Source: Eriocheir sinensis (Eukaryota > Arthropoda > Malacostraca > Decapoda > Varunidae). From it: a stretch of DNA of 64,000 bases. Of the stretch, positions 24,139 through 36,095 are shown piece by piece (positions within the stretch are counted from its first letter, which is position 1; the number at the start of each line of letters is the position of its first letter). The notes under the pieces were generated by a model, which was not told the DNA's origin, did not search any database, and worked only from the letters and a program-made list of their open reading frames with translations. The stretch spans positions 7,516,995 through 7,580,994 of the forward strand of contig NC_066549.1 in assembly GCF_024679095.1 (NCBI RefSeq). Reading direction: 5' to 3'. Both the position numbers and the translations under genes were made by a program.

Positions 24139-24835
24139 TAACTTCCCCCCCAACCTTTTATAGGAAGACAATTGGTAATAGAAGATAAAAGTCATCGTTG
24201 TTGTTTATGTTGTTGTTGCCATTTTTGTTGTTGTTGTTGTTGGTGGTGGTGGTTCTGATGGTTGTGTTGGTGTTTGATATTTTATTGTTACTAAGCTGTC
24301 AGGAGCAAACTCACAGGTTACTAACTCTTTCCAAGTAAAGACGGACAGTAACACGCCCGCCAAGCTTTGCGCACACCCACCAGATACAGGCCGCGGGGAG
24401 TGTATGGAAGGGCGTGGCTTGGGGTGTGTCTGCGAGGTGTGTGGAGGAGAATTTGTGTGGGGGTACCTGTGATGTGTGTGGGGGGAAACGTGTGTGGAAA
24501 AGTAGGGGGGGAGTGTGTGTGGGGTGAATGTTTGGGGGGTGCCTAAGACGTGTGGGAGGGTGTGTGTGTATTGGAAAAAAGTATATAGGGAGTGTGTTGG
24601 GGATGAGTGTAAGGGGGGGGTGTCCCTTTAACGTGTGGGCGAGTGTGTATTGGGAAAAGTGTATAGGGAGTGTGTATGTTCGTGCTTGTGTATAGGGTGA
24701 GTGTAAGGGGGGGTGCTTGTTACTTGTGTGTATGAAGAAAAGTAGGGGGTGAATGACGTGTGTGATGGGAGGGGTAAGTGGAAGGGGGTATATGCCTGTG
24801 ACGTTTGTGTGTGTTGGGGTGGGAAGGGAGGCCTG

Positions 24836-24879
<44 letters not shown>

Positions 24880-25060
24880 TGGGGGGGAGGGGGCTTAGTG
24901 CATTGGGCCGTACCTGTGACGTGTGCCGCACCGCTAAGCCATGCGTGAGACCACGTGAGCTGCTTCTGCTGCTGACGCCACTGTGGCTGCTCACGTCGCT
25001 CACACCTTGCCCGCAGCACGCCCGTAACGCCTCACCGGTGGCCTAAAGTTATTCATCTAT
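24137..25060. repeat. TTG triplets and G/T-rich degenerate minisatellite with (GT)n
   Basis: TTG/TGG triplets at 24195-24260, then about 400 bases of GTGTGTGGGGG-type degenerate repeat (24380-24840), then pure (GT)n at 24841-24878. The 230-codon minus frame across it is Thr/His/Pro low complexity and is not a gene. Confidence 0.85.
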
Positions 25061-25061
25061 A

Positions 25062-25096
25062 CATAAGAACATAGGGAAACTGCAAGAGGCCATTCA
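25062..25096 (-). mobile_element. Solo 3' tail of the CR1-like element
   Basis: On the minus strand GGCCTCTTGCAGTTTCC is followed by CTATGTTCTTATG, the same 3' terminus as the CR1-like element ending near 52290. Only the last ~35 bases are present. Confidence 0.6.
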
Positions 25097-25181
25097 TCAC
25101 TAGTCATTTACCCATTCATTTTTTTTATCATTTCATTCACCTATTTGTATGTGATTCTTTGTGTATAGTTATGGATCGGGT

Positions 25182-25402
25182 GGCCGTATTTTAAGACACC
25201 ATCGCTTCTCACATCAACTATTTCTAAAGGTCAAAGAGGGGATCAGTCTGTTTTTCATGAGTGTTTTTTAAGGTTCATGGCAAAGAAGAAGGGTCAAACT
25301 ACCACCAGGGTCATAAAACTACCCCTGGAAAGGCCTACAGCTCCTACGAAAGCCATGTCAAATATGTGAACTTCAGCGACGAAATATTTTAAAATACGAC
25401 CC
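25182..25402 (-). mobile_element. MITE-A copy, full length, inverted ends visible
   Basis: Ends are GGCCGTATTTTAAGACAC and TTTTAAAATACGACCC, complementary to each other over the outer bases. The interior is the family core read on the minus strand (CTACCACCAGGGTCATAAAA, CTCCTACGAAAGCC). It is 221 bp long. No target duplication was resolved. Confidence 0.88.
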
Positions 25403-25645
25403 ATAGTGTAGGCCTTATACCCCCAGTTTTACCTTACCTTACCTGTATATTATCGGCATCATCATCAACCTTACCATTCAACTTCAGGACAAAAGCCTTT
25501 CCCAACGTTTTTCATCTGGTGGTTCCACTGGTCTGTCATTCTGCCGAGACTCCACAGACGTGCAGTGAATGTTTCGCGTATGGTGGATGTAACGCATTGA
25601 TCTGCCGTCTTGATTAATGCATGGCGGTGGGCGGGAAGAGACTCG

Positions 25646-25867
25646 GGGCGTATTATAAGACACTTCTCCGCCCAAGCACACATATTTGACCCGGCTTTCG
25701 TAGGAGTTGTGGGCATTTCCAGGAGTAGTTTGGTGACCTTGGTGGTAGTTTGACCCTTCTTCTGTACCATGAACCCGAAGAAACACTCATTAGGACCCGA
25801 CTGACCCCCTCTTTGACTTTTAGAAGTAGCTGATGTGAGAAGCGAAAGAGTCTTACAATACCGACCT
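25646..25867 (+). mobile_element. MITE-A copy, full length
   Basis: 5' end GGGCGTATTATAAGACACTT and 3' end GAAGCGAAAGAGTCTTACAATACCG are mutually complementary in pattern. The core matches the family throughout. Confidence 0.88.
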
Positions 25868-25879
25868 CAAGGTACACAG

Positions 25880-26085
25880 GACTGACACGCCCATATCCTC
25901 AAATATTTCGGGGCTTGCACACCCACACTTGGTAAGGTTTTGTAAGTTTTGTATGGGTATTTCCATGGGTAGTTTTATGAGGCTTGTGATAGTTTGACAG
26001 GGTTTCTACACTATGAATATATATATAAAAAACAAACAAACACTTGAGAACCCGACTAACCTCCTTTGTGGGAATTAGGAAGTAT
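25880..26085 (+). mobile_element. MITE-B copy (subfamily with TTTCCATGGGTAGTTTTATG core)
   Basis: Starts near CCTCAAATATTTCGGGGCTT and has GTATTTCCATGGGTAGTTTT, GAGGCTTGTGATAGTTTGAC and GAGAACCCGACTAACCTCC. It is related to MITE-A but shares distinct positions with the copies at 28985, 38778 and 41570. Confidence 0.75.
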
Positions 26086-26095
26086 TTTCACTACT

Positions 26096-26541
26096 GTGCT
26101 ACATGTATTTCCATGCTGGCTGCTCTTGTGAACTTGCTAACTGCGTGCCTTCCCCTTCCCGCGGCCCCGCTTCACACGACTTTCTACTCCTGCTCATCCC
26201 TATTATATCCAAATTCCTTATGCAAGATTTAACCAGCATCTTCATTATTTTATCCCTTCCGTTGGTAAACTCCGGAACAGCCTTTATCCATTTAGATTTC
26301 CTCCTGCCTACGACTTGAACTTTTAAGAGGAGAGTATCAAGAGTATCAGAGTATTCTTTCGTGTTGTTGCTGGTCTTGTTATTATGATTGTTGTTTCTTC
26401 TTCTTCTTCTTCTTGCCATCCCCTTCTTCTGAAATTGACCTCCCTTATGGCCACTTATTCTTTTTTTCTTTTACTGGAGCAGCGCCTAGAGGGCTTTTTT
26501 ATTGTTTTTTGCATTGAGCTGCCTCTCGATGTAAAAAAAAA
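26096..26541 (+). mobile_element. Non-LTR retroelement 3' end (C-terminal coding remnant plus 3' UTR)
   Basis: The remnant reads like YFHAGCSCELAN...SRGP and continues, broken by frameshifts, to a tail of G/T-rich sequence GGGCTTTTTTATTG followed by GAGCTGCC and poly-A. The same coding end is better preserved at 35402-35865 (-) and 63125-63615 (+), where ...FIPFTxKLWNSLP and a FKRRVSRHL-type end are seen. This is the C-terminus of a non-LTR reverse transcriptase protein; the clade is not certain. Confidence 0.7.
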
Positions 26542-26756
26542 TGTTGTGAGAGCCGAAAACATCTGTCTGCGAAAACGGGCTTGAGCTGCGTCACGCCTGT
26601 ACCGAGATCTTTGTTGGTCCCATTTAGTGCCGTCAATACCGGGAGTGTTTACCGGCACCACTGCGGCAGCGAACACCTTTCCGAGAGGGTGAGGATAATA
26701 GCGGCGCCTACACGGAAAGACTAACCGCGAGCGACCAGCCACTGACGTCTGTTTTT

Positions 26757-26826
26757 ATTTATTTATTTTTATTTTTTATTTTTTTTATAATAAAGGAGAC
26801 AGTTCAAGGGCGTAAAGAAAAGCCAC
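26757..26826 (-). mobile_element. Retroelement 3' UTR fragment
   Basis: Minus strand gives GGCTTTTCTTTACGCCCTTG then AACTGTCTCCTTTATT, the tail shared with 31546, 36782 and 61054. Confidence 0.6.
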
Positions 26827-27009
26827 AAGCCGCCGCCGCTACATCGCTACTTATTAGAAGACACATCATGCATATATACTTTTTTCTTAGGAACATTCCC
26901 GTAGAAAAAAATAATGGTTATGTGTGTGTCAGCAAACGTGATAGATGCTCGTTTGATCTTTTGAGTATAACTACGAAAGCTTTTATGTAGGGGATGCTCA
27001 CGCCCCTCC

Positions 27010-27013
27010 ATGA

Positions 27014-27047
<34 letters not shown>

Positions 27048-27251
27048 CACACCTCCACCACCACCACCACTAACAACAACAACACCTGCACCACAACCAA
27101 CAACAACAACAATTAGCAACAACATCACCACCACCACCACTAACAACAACAGCAACAACAACACCTCCACCACAACCACCACCACCACCAACAACAACAA
27201 TAACATCACCACCACCACCACCACTAACAACAACAACAACAACACATCTCC

Positions 27252-27283
<32 letters not shown>

Positions 27284-27790
27284 CACATCTCCACCACCAC
27301 CACCACTAACAACAACAACAACAACAACACCTCCACCACAACCAACAACAACAACAATTAGCAACAATAACATCACCACCACCACCACCGCCGCTAACTG
27401 CTTCTAAGAACAAGGGGATGGCAAGAAGAAGAAGAAGAAGAAGAAGAAGAAGAAGAAGAAGAAGAAGAAGAAGAAGAAGAAACAGCAATCATAATAGCAA
27501 GATCAGCAACAACACGAAAGAAAAACACCACCACCACCACACCACCACCACCACCACCACACCACCACCACCACCACCACCGTAAACCTTGACCACCACC
27601 ACTATACCACTACGTACACCCGCGAAAGTGGTACAGTGACCTACCACAAGCAGAAAACCCAACACCACCACCTCCACCACCACCCTTGCGTGAATGTTAA
27701 GATGACTTACCACATAATAGAAGCTGCACCACCACCACCGCCACCATCATCATCACTATCACCACCACCATCACTACCATCACCACCATC
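27010..27790. repeat. ACC/AAC and GAA triplet arrays
   Basis: Alternating CACCACCAC and AACAACAAC blocks at 27010-27390, pure GAA at 27423-27482, then ACC arrays at 27528-27580 and 27660-27800. Open frames are homopolymeric Thr, Asn, Val or Leu. Confidence 0.96.
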
Positions 27791-27799
27791 ACCACTATT

Positions 27800-28188
27800 A
27801 CCACCACCAATATCAGATCATTCTTCCTCTACCTCTGTCACGTGGATGTGGATGTGGAAGGAGGAGGAGGAGAGGGTAAGGAGGAGAGGGGGCAGGAACA
27901 GGAACAGGACAGGAATGAGGGGAGGGGGGTCGAGGGTAATGCGTGGGTTCTAATTACTCAAAGGACCGATTTTTTTTTCATTTTCTTTTCAGCTATTTTT
28001 AAGTTTTTTTTCTTTTCCTTTCATCTTTTCACGTCTTTGTACGCCGAATATATATATAAAAAAAAAGTAGCATGGGTGCGTTGCTTTTTTTCTTTCTTCC
28101 TTTTTTACTTCCTCTTTGCTAGGTCTTCTTACTTTTCTTTTTTTTTTCTTTTCTTTCTTTTGTCTTTACGTCTTCCTCAAACCGTCCG

Positions 28189-28222
<34 letters not shown>

Positions 28223-28829
28223 TTGTTTTGTTTTTGTCTGATTCCGTGTTGCATGTTTGTTTATTTTTTTGTTTTTTTTTGTTTTTTTTTTTGCTGAGGC
28301 TCAAAATATCTTAACTTCTCGGTGGTAAGATTTTCTATTCTCGTTTTTACTGTTTTTTTTCTTTTTATAATTGCGCCGAGTCTAAAAACATCGCAACTTT
28401 ACTTTTCCTTATTGTCGTTATTTTTAGCTACATGTTCTTTTTTTCATATGTTTTTCTTGTTGTTGTTGTTGTTTTGTTGTCGTCGTTGTTGTTGTTACTT
28501 CATGTCTCCACCTCATCGTTCGTTCTTAGTTTGATTTCTTCCTTTTTAGTAACTTTTTTTTTTTTTTTTTTTTTTTTTATTCCCTCACTAAGCCTCAAAA
28601 TATCGCAACTCTACCGGTCTCTCCAATCACCTTCATCCGGGGAGAGCAATATGATAACGTTTTTGTCATTGTCCGTCTGTCCGTCTGTCTGCCTGCTACC
28701 ATAATACTAAAAACTTGTAAAAAAATAATAGCTTGTCACATTAAATTCATGCGAGAACATCCTTAGGTGAATATCTCAAGCTGATGAAAATAAATTAATG
28801 TTATAAATGATCTGATGATAACAATAACA

Positions 28830-28860
<31 letters not shown>

Positions 28861-28984
28861 GCTGAACGATTGCGAGTAAATGATAAAAACTGACTCACTG
28901 AATGACTCCAAGCTTCTGTGATGATAAACATGGCCGTGCCTTGAGCGAAGACCTCGGGTGCTTTCACTTATTATATATGCTTAC
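27800..28984. other. Poly-T-rich low-complexity DNA
   Basis: From 27965 to 28590 the plus strand is mostly T with CTTT motifs. A (CTA)n array lies at 28829-28860. No gene is supported. Confidence 0.7.
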
Positions 28985-29155
28985 GGCACGTTTTCTATGA
29001 GGGTTTCGGCTCATAATACTTCTAAAGGCCATAAAGGAGATCAGGCGGCTTCTCATGAGTGTTTTTCACATTTATGGCGCAGAAGCTTTGTCAGACTAAC
29101 ACTAGACTCATAAAACTACCCATGGAAATACCTCAACGAAAGCCTTACCAAACGT
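28985..29155 (-). mobile_element. MITE-B copy
   Basis: Minus-strand read contains CCATGGGTAGTTTTATGAGTC, AGTGTTAGTCTGACAAAGC and CTCATGAGAAGCCGCC, matching the subfamily B interior. Confidence 0.7.
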
Positions 29156-30561
29156 GGGTGTCTAAGGGTATAAGTCCACCAGGAAGAGTATACAGTGTGT
29201 CCTGAGGTTAATCCATTTTCGTTTCCACTTTCTAACTTTTTGTCTCCACCTTCATCAACTTTCCATCTTTCTTCCTCCTTAACCTTCTTTTTTCTCTCTT
29301 CCTCTCTTACTCTGTTTTGTATCATCCTTAATCTTAATTCTTCATTCTCTTTGTCTTTGTTTTTTCTACTTCTTGCCCCGAAAGGTTTGAGAATATAGGC
29401 CAGGAATTATCCGAAAGGGGGTCTCCGCTTCTCATGTTAGTGTGTGTGTGTGCGGGTGGGTGGTGGGTGGGTGGGGCGGGGGTTTCAGTACTTTGTTGAT
29501 AAAATATGATCATAAAAAACTGACAATGAACGATGATGGCCATCTTGAAAGTGGCCAATATGGAGGGCGATGCCTGTTTCTGCATGGACTCCGCTATATA
29601 ACTCCCTTTTTCAGTTATACGTTTGTTTCCCTTCTTTGGCTGAGCATAAAACGATCGCACTTCTCCGTCCGCTGTTTGTTATTGTTGTTGTTGTTGTTGT
29701 TGCTGTCGGGGTTACATGTTTTTTTTTTTCCTTTTGCCGATCATTAAAAATTAAGAATACGCAGTTTCATGTTTTCTTTTTCTTCGCTGAGCATTGTATC
29801 TTCACCGTTGTGTTGTTGTTGTTGTTGTTGTTGAAGCTGCTGCCGTTGTTATTGTTGTTTCAGATGTTGCTGCTGTTGTTGTTGCTGTTGTTGTTGTTGT
29901 TGCTGTTGTTGTTGTTGTTATTGCCGCTGCTGCTGTTGTTATTGTTGTTGTTGTTTCCCTCTTGCTGATCCTCAAAACCTCTCAACCACATCGTCGTTCG
30001 TTTCCTGTTTCCTTCCTTCTTTTTTTTTCTTACTCGCTGAACTTAAAAATACCGCAACTTTTTTTTTTTTTTTTTTACTAATTTTTTTTGTTTTCCTTGC
30101 CGTTATTTTTTTTTCACCGGTGAGCCCAAAAATATCGCGGCTCAAGGCCATGTTGTCGGAGGCGAGTGTGACGTCACCATCGATTGTCCCGTCACCGGTG
30201 CGTCACGCGGGGGGCGGGGCGGCGCTCCCTCCTCTGCCATTTCCCACCTCCACCCACCACCCCGCCCCGCCCCGCCCCGCACACGCCGCCCGTGCAGGAA
30301 GGAAGGAAGGCACCGAGGCAAAAAAGGTGCACACACGCATGGTGCCACGCCAACGCACGGCATCGAGCGGCGCGGCACAGAGGCTGATGGTGATGATGAT
30401 GATGGCGAGGATGATGGTGATGGTGAGGGTGGTGATGGTGATGATGATGGTGGTGGTAGTGGTGGTGGTAACAGTAACAACAACACTTACTTCTACTAAT
30501 CCTACTGTAATTATTGCTACTACTACTACTACTACTATTACTGGTGATGATGATGCTATTT

Positions 30562-30596
<35 letters not shown>

Positions 30597-30790
30597 GCTA
30601 AAATGATAATAAGTGATAACGGTAATATTAAAAAGTATCTAATGCACTATTGAGAAATTAAATAGTTTAGAAAAAATAGTAGTAGTAGTAGTAGTAGTAG
30701 TAGTTGTTGTTGTCGTTGTTCTTGCAGTCGTAGTCATCATCATTATCATTACAATCATCACCGTCAGTCTTTATCGTTCCACTGCAGGTC
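29156..30790. repeat. Low-complexity region: TTG, ACT, AGT and GAT triplets, poly-T
   Basis: TTG arrays at 29680-29704, 29811-29833 and 29866-29955; GATGGTGATG at 30385-30470; ACT at 30516-30537 and 30562-30597; AGT at 30678-30704. A CpG-rich block with TGACGTCA at 30169-30176 and CCCCGCC runs lies at 30120-30380. No gene supported. Confidence 0.85.
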
Positions 30791-31019
30791 TTAGGGCCAT
30801 ATTTTTCAACCCTTCAAGGCCCAAGAACACAACTTTGACAACGCTTTCACGGGTAGTTTGGACATTTCCAGGGGTAGTTCTTTGACCCTGGTGGTTGCGT
30901 GACAAATCTTCTGTAACATGAACGTGGAAATAACATTAGTCACAACGCTATTAATATCCTTTTCGGTCTTTGGAAATAGCTGATGTGAGAGGCGGGAGCG
31001 TCTGAAAATACCGGCCTAA
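30791..31019 (+). mobile_element. MITE-A copy (diverged)
   Basis: Has GGGCCATATTTTTCAACCCT at the 5' end, ATTTCCAGGGGTAGTTC and GACCCTGGTGGTTG in the core, and GCGTCTGAAAATACCGGCC at the 3' end. Confidence 0.85.
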
Positions 31020-31887
31020 GCTTCTCTCAAAGGTTTCCCCCGCTCCTATTTTGCTCCGCTAGTTTCCAGTCTCGATGGGAACGCTCCAATACTTCCATCC
31101 TTTCTGTGGCTATATTTGCGAGCGACGCCCACTCACGCCTGTCTCCGCTTGCGCCAGAGACACGGCCGCTTCTTACTAAGGCAGGTTGTTATTTTGGCTG
31201 GAGGAACACTTGCGTCAGAGGGCCCTGTGTATGTCAGCAAACGTGATAGATACTCGTCTACTCCCGGCACAAAAATTAGCTAAACACCAATTGTCTTGAT
31301 GATGGTGGTGATGATGATGATATTAATGATTAAGTGAAGAAAACAAAAACACAAAAAAAGAAGGAAGGTCCTGGTTATGCTGATTTACATATTGATCTTA
31401 ATGTTAAAGAAGAAGAAGCAAAAGAAGATTAGGCAAAAGGAGAAGAAAGAAAAACAAGGAAGGAGAATAAATTGAGAAAGAAGATAAAGAAGACGACGAA
31501 GAAGAGGAAAAAGAAAAACAAACATTGCAAATTAATTAAGTAAGTAGCGGGCTTTTTTTTTCATTATTGTTTTCTTTTTTTTTTACGCCCTTGCACTGTC
31601 TCCTTTGCTGTAAAAAACCAAAAAAAAAACCCATCCATCTTCCGTATCTACAAACTCTACAGCCTTTCTCTGCGGTTTGTCTTCCTGGCAGTCAACACAA
31701 AACTTTAAAGTCCAACACGGTTAAAGGTCTAATGCAACGGAGATGAGCACCGCAGCCACGCGCAGTTATGGCATATGCACCCAACTTTATACCTTACCTT
31801 CGCCTTAACTAATCCACGGCCGTATAATAGAGGGCAAAGCTGAAAGACATAACCTGGCACCATAAAGGGGAAGGGAGAAGGCACATA
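31020..31887. other. Unique DNA plus retroelement tail fragment
   Basis: Contains the retroelement 3' UTR fragment TAGCGGGCTTTTTTTT...ACGCCCTTGCACTGTC at 31546-31622 (+) and a GAA-rich stretch at 31400-31520. It also has the phrase TGTCAGCAAACGTGATAGAT near 31234, shared with 26925. No gene supported. Confidence 0.6.
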
Positions 31888-32322
31888 GGGTCGTATGATG
31901 AGACATTTCGCCGCCCAAGAACACATAGTTGACAAGGCTTTCGTAGGAGTTGTGGGGATTTCCAGGGGTAGTTTTATGACCCTGGTGGTAGTCTGACCCT
32001 TCTTCTGTACCGTGAACCTAAAGAAACACACATTAGAACCCGATTGACCCCCTCTTTGACCTTTAGGAATAGCTGATGTGAGAAGTGAGAGTGTCTTATA
32101 GAGTCGTATGATGAGACATTTCGCAGCCCAAGAACACATAGTTGACAAGGCTTTCGTAGGAGTTGTGGGGATTTCCAGGGGTAGTTTTATGACCCTGGTG
32201 GTAGTCTGACCCTTCTTCTGTACCATGAACCTAAAGAAACACGCATTAGAACCCGATTGATCCCCTCTTTGACCTTTAGAAATAGCTGATGTGATATGGC
32301 AAAGTGCCTTGTAATACCAACC
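31888..32322 (+). mobile_element. Two MITE-A copies in tandem
   Basis: The first starts GGGTCGTATGATGAGACATT and runs to about 32100, where GTGTCTTATAGAGTCG passes straight into the second copy's 5' end. The second ends CCTTGTAATACCAACC at 32322. The two are nearly identical, so this is a recent head-to-tail duplication through the shared terminus. Confidence 0.9.
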
Positions 32323-32629
32323 ATAGTTTTGCGACACGGACATACTCGCTGGCACAGACTAAGAGTGTTATCAGTGGATCAAATGATAAACACTGATTAT
32401 GATGGATTAATTAAAACCAGTAAGTGTTAGGAATGCCCCGGTGTATGGAAACCCGGTCACTGATAGACTAATAGAGGTGGTGATGATTGCAGACGAGGAC
32501 GAAAGAAAGGGTTCACATAATTCGGGTCGAGGAATTTGAAGTTAAGTAGATTATTAAGGGTTAGTGCTGTCAGGCGGATGTTAATAGAGACAGAGTTAGC
32601 AAATAACGTTAATATGAAGTAGAGGCAGT

Positions 32630-32648
32630 ATTAGTAGTAGTTGTAATT

Positions 32649-32682
<34 letters not shown>

Positions 32683-32733
32683 AATTAGTGGTATAGCGGA
32701 AGCATCAATAGTATGAGAAGTAGAGGAAGTATA

Positions 32734-32772
<39 letters not shown>

Positions 32773-32925
32773 TAGTAGAAGAATTAGTGGTATAGCGTAA
32801 GCATAAATAGTATGAGAAGTAGATGGAATATATAGTAGTAGTAGTAGTAGTAGTAGTGGCATAGTAGAAGCAGCAATAGTATTAGAAGCAGAAATAGTAG
32901 TAGTAGTAGTAGTAGTAGTAATGGT
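32630..32925. repeat. AGT arrays with repeated ~95-bp spacer unit
   Basis: (TAG)n blocks at 32653-32683, 32731-32766, 32833-32858 and 32896-32920 alternate with a unit AATTAGTGGTATAGCG...AATAGTATGAGAAGTAGA that occurs at about 32684 and 32780 and, diverged, at 32858. Confidence 0.9.
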
Positions 32926-33630
32926 TAGTAGTGCCCAGAAGCCCATCACATTCCGCGATAATCACAATAGATGTCTGGGACAACAAACACTATCACGAGG
33001 AAATGCCCTCCTTCGCTGTGAATCAAAGGAGTGTCTTCAAGTGCTAACCCGCTTACTTATGAAGAAGGAAAGTTGGGCAGCTGTAATTAATTTCTTCCCG
33101 TTTTCCTACACCCCTCCTCCTCCTTTCCTCCTCTCCTCCTTTCCTCTCACCCATTTCCTCCTCCTCTCTTATCTCCCACCCTCCCTTGTCAGACCCCCTC
33201 CCCCTCCCTCCGCCTCCCATGTAACATTTCCGGGATGTATTTTGACAGTGGTTAATGGGAACTATCTTATCGTTATCAGAAGCCCTTACTAATGCTGGAG
33301 TTTTCCCCTTCCCTCCCTCCCTCCCCCCCCCATCACCACCACCACCACTATCACCACCACCCTCTCAAAGCACTGGTTCTTCTCTCACGCTTATCACCTG
33401 GTTGCGAGTACCTGTCCTTATCGCCCTGTTTGTCGTTGTTGTTGTTGTTAGCATGTTACGTTTGAGCCTAGCTTGTGGGTGTTATAATAGCGGTTATGAT
33501 CACACTTATTTATCGTTATTTCACTGTTTTAACTTCCTTGTGTGTTGGCTACTGTGTGTATGCATTGCTAACTACTACTACTACTACTACTGATGATGAT
33601 GATGATGATGCTACTGTTACAACCCCCAGT
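32926..33630. other. Unique and pyrimidine-rich DNA without gene
   Basis: CT/CCCTCC-rich segment at 33090-33215 and CACCACCAC at 33333-33360. No gene supported. Confidence 0.5.
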
Positions 33631-33633
33631 ATG

Positions 33634-33678
<45 letters not shown>

Positions 33679-33731
33679 GTAATAATAATGATAATTATAA
33701 TAGTTATAATAATTATAATAATAATGATTAA

Positions 33732-33802
<71 letters not shown>

Positions 33803-33868
33803 GTTATTGTTAATTGCAGTAATAGTAGAAGCAGTAATAGTAGAAGTAGTAATAGTAGTAGTAGCAGC

Positions 33869-33960
<92 letters not shown>

Positions 33961-33990
33961 CAGTAGTAGTGGTAGTAGTAGTAGTAGTAG
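33630..33990. repeat. Consecutive AAT, TTA and AGT triplet arrays
   Basis: AAT 33632-33675, TTA 33735-33799, AGT with variants 33825-33990. Confidence 0.97.
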
Positions 33991-35040
33991 TCAATTAGTC
34001 CGTTTGATTTCCCAATACATGTATCAAAACACATTACATATTGTGTAAAAGGTAGTCAAGAGAAATTACATCATAATCTTGATGATATTACGCGATAAAA
34101 CATTGATAACATAATTACGGGCAATCACTGCACTCAGCTCAGTTCATCAGTTCACGTAAAAAAATTGTGAAACAATCCACTAAACGTAATATAAGAAAAC
34201 ACGTAAAAATCATATAAAGATAAAATTCCAAACAATGCAACTTCCGAAAAAAATATTTTATGTAAATAATGGTATTCGCAAGTAAAGAATCTTCCCTTAA
34301 TATCAAGAAATGGATATCCCTGAAATATACGCGGGCCACGGCTCTCGCCTGTCCTCGTGCGTCCACGTCCTCACTAAGCACCTCAGCACCACACGCGTCT
34401 ATAATGGCTGATGACGTGCTGCACTAAACACCTTTCCGTGATGAAGGGGACATTAACCTGCAGGACGGGGCTGAGAGACCCAAGTAATCTTTACACGGAG
34501 CGGCGTGAACCAAGGCTGTGAGGTGACATAGCAGCTGCCGATTACACCGATCCTCCGTGATGTAACACCGCGAAGGTCGGGGATCCGGAGATTCTAAAAA
34601 AAAAAAAAAAAAAAGATAAATAAATAAATGAATAAATAAATAAATAAATAAATAAAAAAGCTGATCGCCGTTATTAATAAACAACTATAAAACACGAATT
34701 AAAAGATGTCATGAGGCCACAAAGCAACATCATCGTCTCGTTTACAATATTGATTAGAGAAATTAGAGGGATGTCCCGTCTCACAATGGTAAAATCTCTT
34801 AAAATGCCATCACAAGATTCATGATAAAACAACTCCGTCTAAAATCGATGACATTGCATAAGACAGGTGCTGAAGTGGTCCAAGTTTTCCAAAAGAGAGT
34901 TTGAAGCATTCCTGAAAACGATCAGGTGAACTGAATATGTCCTTGACCGGAACCCAAACGAAAAAATATAAGTTTCTTGATTGTTACGCGGGACAAGTTC
35001 AGCTTCAGTTCATGGGCCACGGACATCCCAAGCTGTATAT
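33991..35040. other. Unique DNA without gene; poly-A/(AAAT)n
   Basis: A poly-A run at 34597-34613 passes into (AAAT)n at 34614-34660, the look of a retroposon tail. Nothing else recognised. Confidence 0.5.
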
Positions 35041-35059
35041 TGCTATGTAGCGTTATGAT

Positions 35060-35334
35060 TGGTTTCTTCTTTTTCTTTTTCTTCTTCTTCTTTTTCTTCT
35101 TCTTCTTCTTTTCTTCTTCTTCTTCTTTTTCTTCTTCTTTTTCTTTTTCTTCTTTTTCTTCTTCATTTTCTTCTTCTTCTTCTTCTTCTTCTTCTTCTTC
35201 TTCTTCCGAGCCGTATATTGCTGTGTAGAGTTATGATTGGTTTCTTCTTCTTCTTCTTCTTCTTCTTCTTCTTCTTCTTCTTCTTCTTGTTTTTCTTCTC
35301 CTTCTTCTTTGTTCTTCTTCTTCTTCTTCATCTG

Positions 35335-35400
<66 letters not shown>

Positions 35401-35401
35401 T
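35060..35401. repeat. TTC/TTTTTC arrays and (TTA)n
   Basis: TTC-rich array 35065-35335 interrupted by a duplicated 40-base phrase, then (TTA)n 35337-35401 that abuts the 3' end of the minus-strand retroelement. Confidence 0.95.
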
Positions 35402-35865
35402 TTTTTTTTTTTTTAGACGAAAGGAAACAGCTCAAGGGCTCCTAAAAAAAGATAAAAATAAAGAGTGTCCAAAAGAGAGGTCAATAGCGGGTGGAGAGGT
35501 GTCTTGATACTCTCCTCTTGAAAGCGGTCAAGTCATAGGCAGGAGGAAATACAGTCAAAGGAAGGCTGTTCCAGAGTTTACAAGTGAAGGGGATGAAAGA
35601 ATGAAGATGCTGGTTAACTCTTGCATAAGGGGTTTGGACAGTATAGGAATAAGCTAGAGTAGATAGTCGAGTGCAGGGGGGCCGCGGGAGAGGTGGAGAC
35701 ATGCAGTTAGCAAGTTCAGAAGAGCAGTCGGCATGAAAATATCGATAGAAGATAGAAAGAGATGCAACATTGCGGCGGAATATAAGAGCTAGAAAAGTGT
35801 CAGTAAGAGGAGGAGAGTTGATGAGACGAAGAGCCTTTGACTCCACTCTGTCTAGTATGGCTGTA
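35402..35865 (-). mobile_element. Non-LTR retroelement 3' end, best-preserved coding copy
   Basis: On the minus strand an open frame of 121 codons (35846-35481) reads ESKALRLINSPPLTDTFLAL, FYRYFHADCSSELANC, PYARVNQHLHSFIPFTCKLW and DLTAFKRRVSRHLSTRY, the carboxyl end of a non-LTR reverse transcriptase polyprotein. It is followed by the 3' UTR with GAGCCCTTGAGCTGTTTCC and poly-A, then (AAT)n. The element is severely 5'-truncated, as is usual for such insertions. Confidence 0.78.
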
Positions 35866-35868
35866 TGT

Positions 35869-35870
<2 letters not shown>

Positions 35871-35919
<49 letters not shown>

Positions 35920-36095
35920 GTCGTACGGTAGTAGTTGTAGTAGTAGTAGTAGAAGTACCAGTAGCAGTAGCATCAGTAATAGTAGTAGTAGTTATAGCAG
36001 CAGCAGTAACAGTAGTATTAGGAGAAGTAGTAGTAGTAGTAGTAGTAACAGTAAAAGTAGTCAATGCAGAAGCAGGTCAGTAGTAGTAGTAGTAG
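35871..36095. repeat. (TTA)n and AGT-type triplet arrays
   Basis: (TTA)n 35871-35919 and AGT/AGC-rich triplets 35925-36095. Confidence 0.95.

Noticed and set aside
24311..25003. 230-codon minus frame rich in Thr/His/Pro
   Set aside because: Comes from the G/T-rich degenerate repeat and (GT)n; no recognisable domain.
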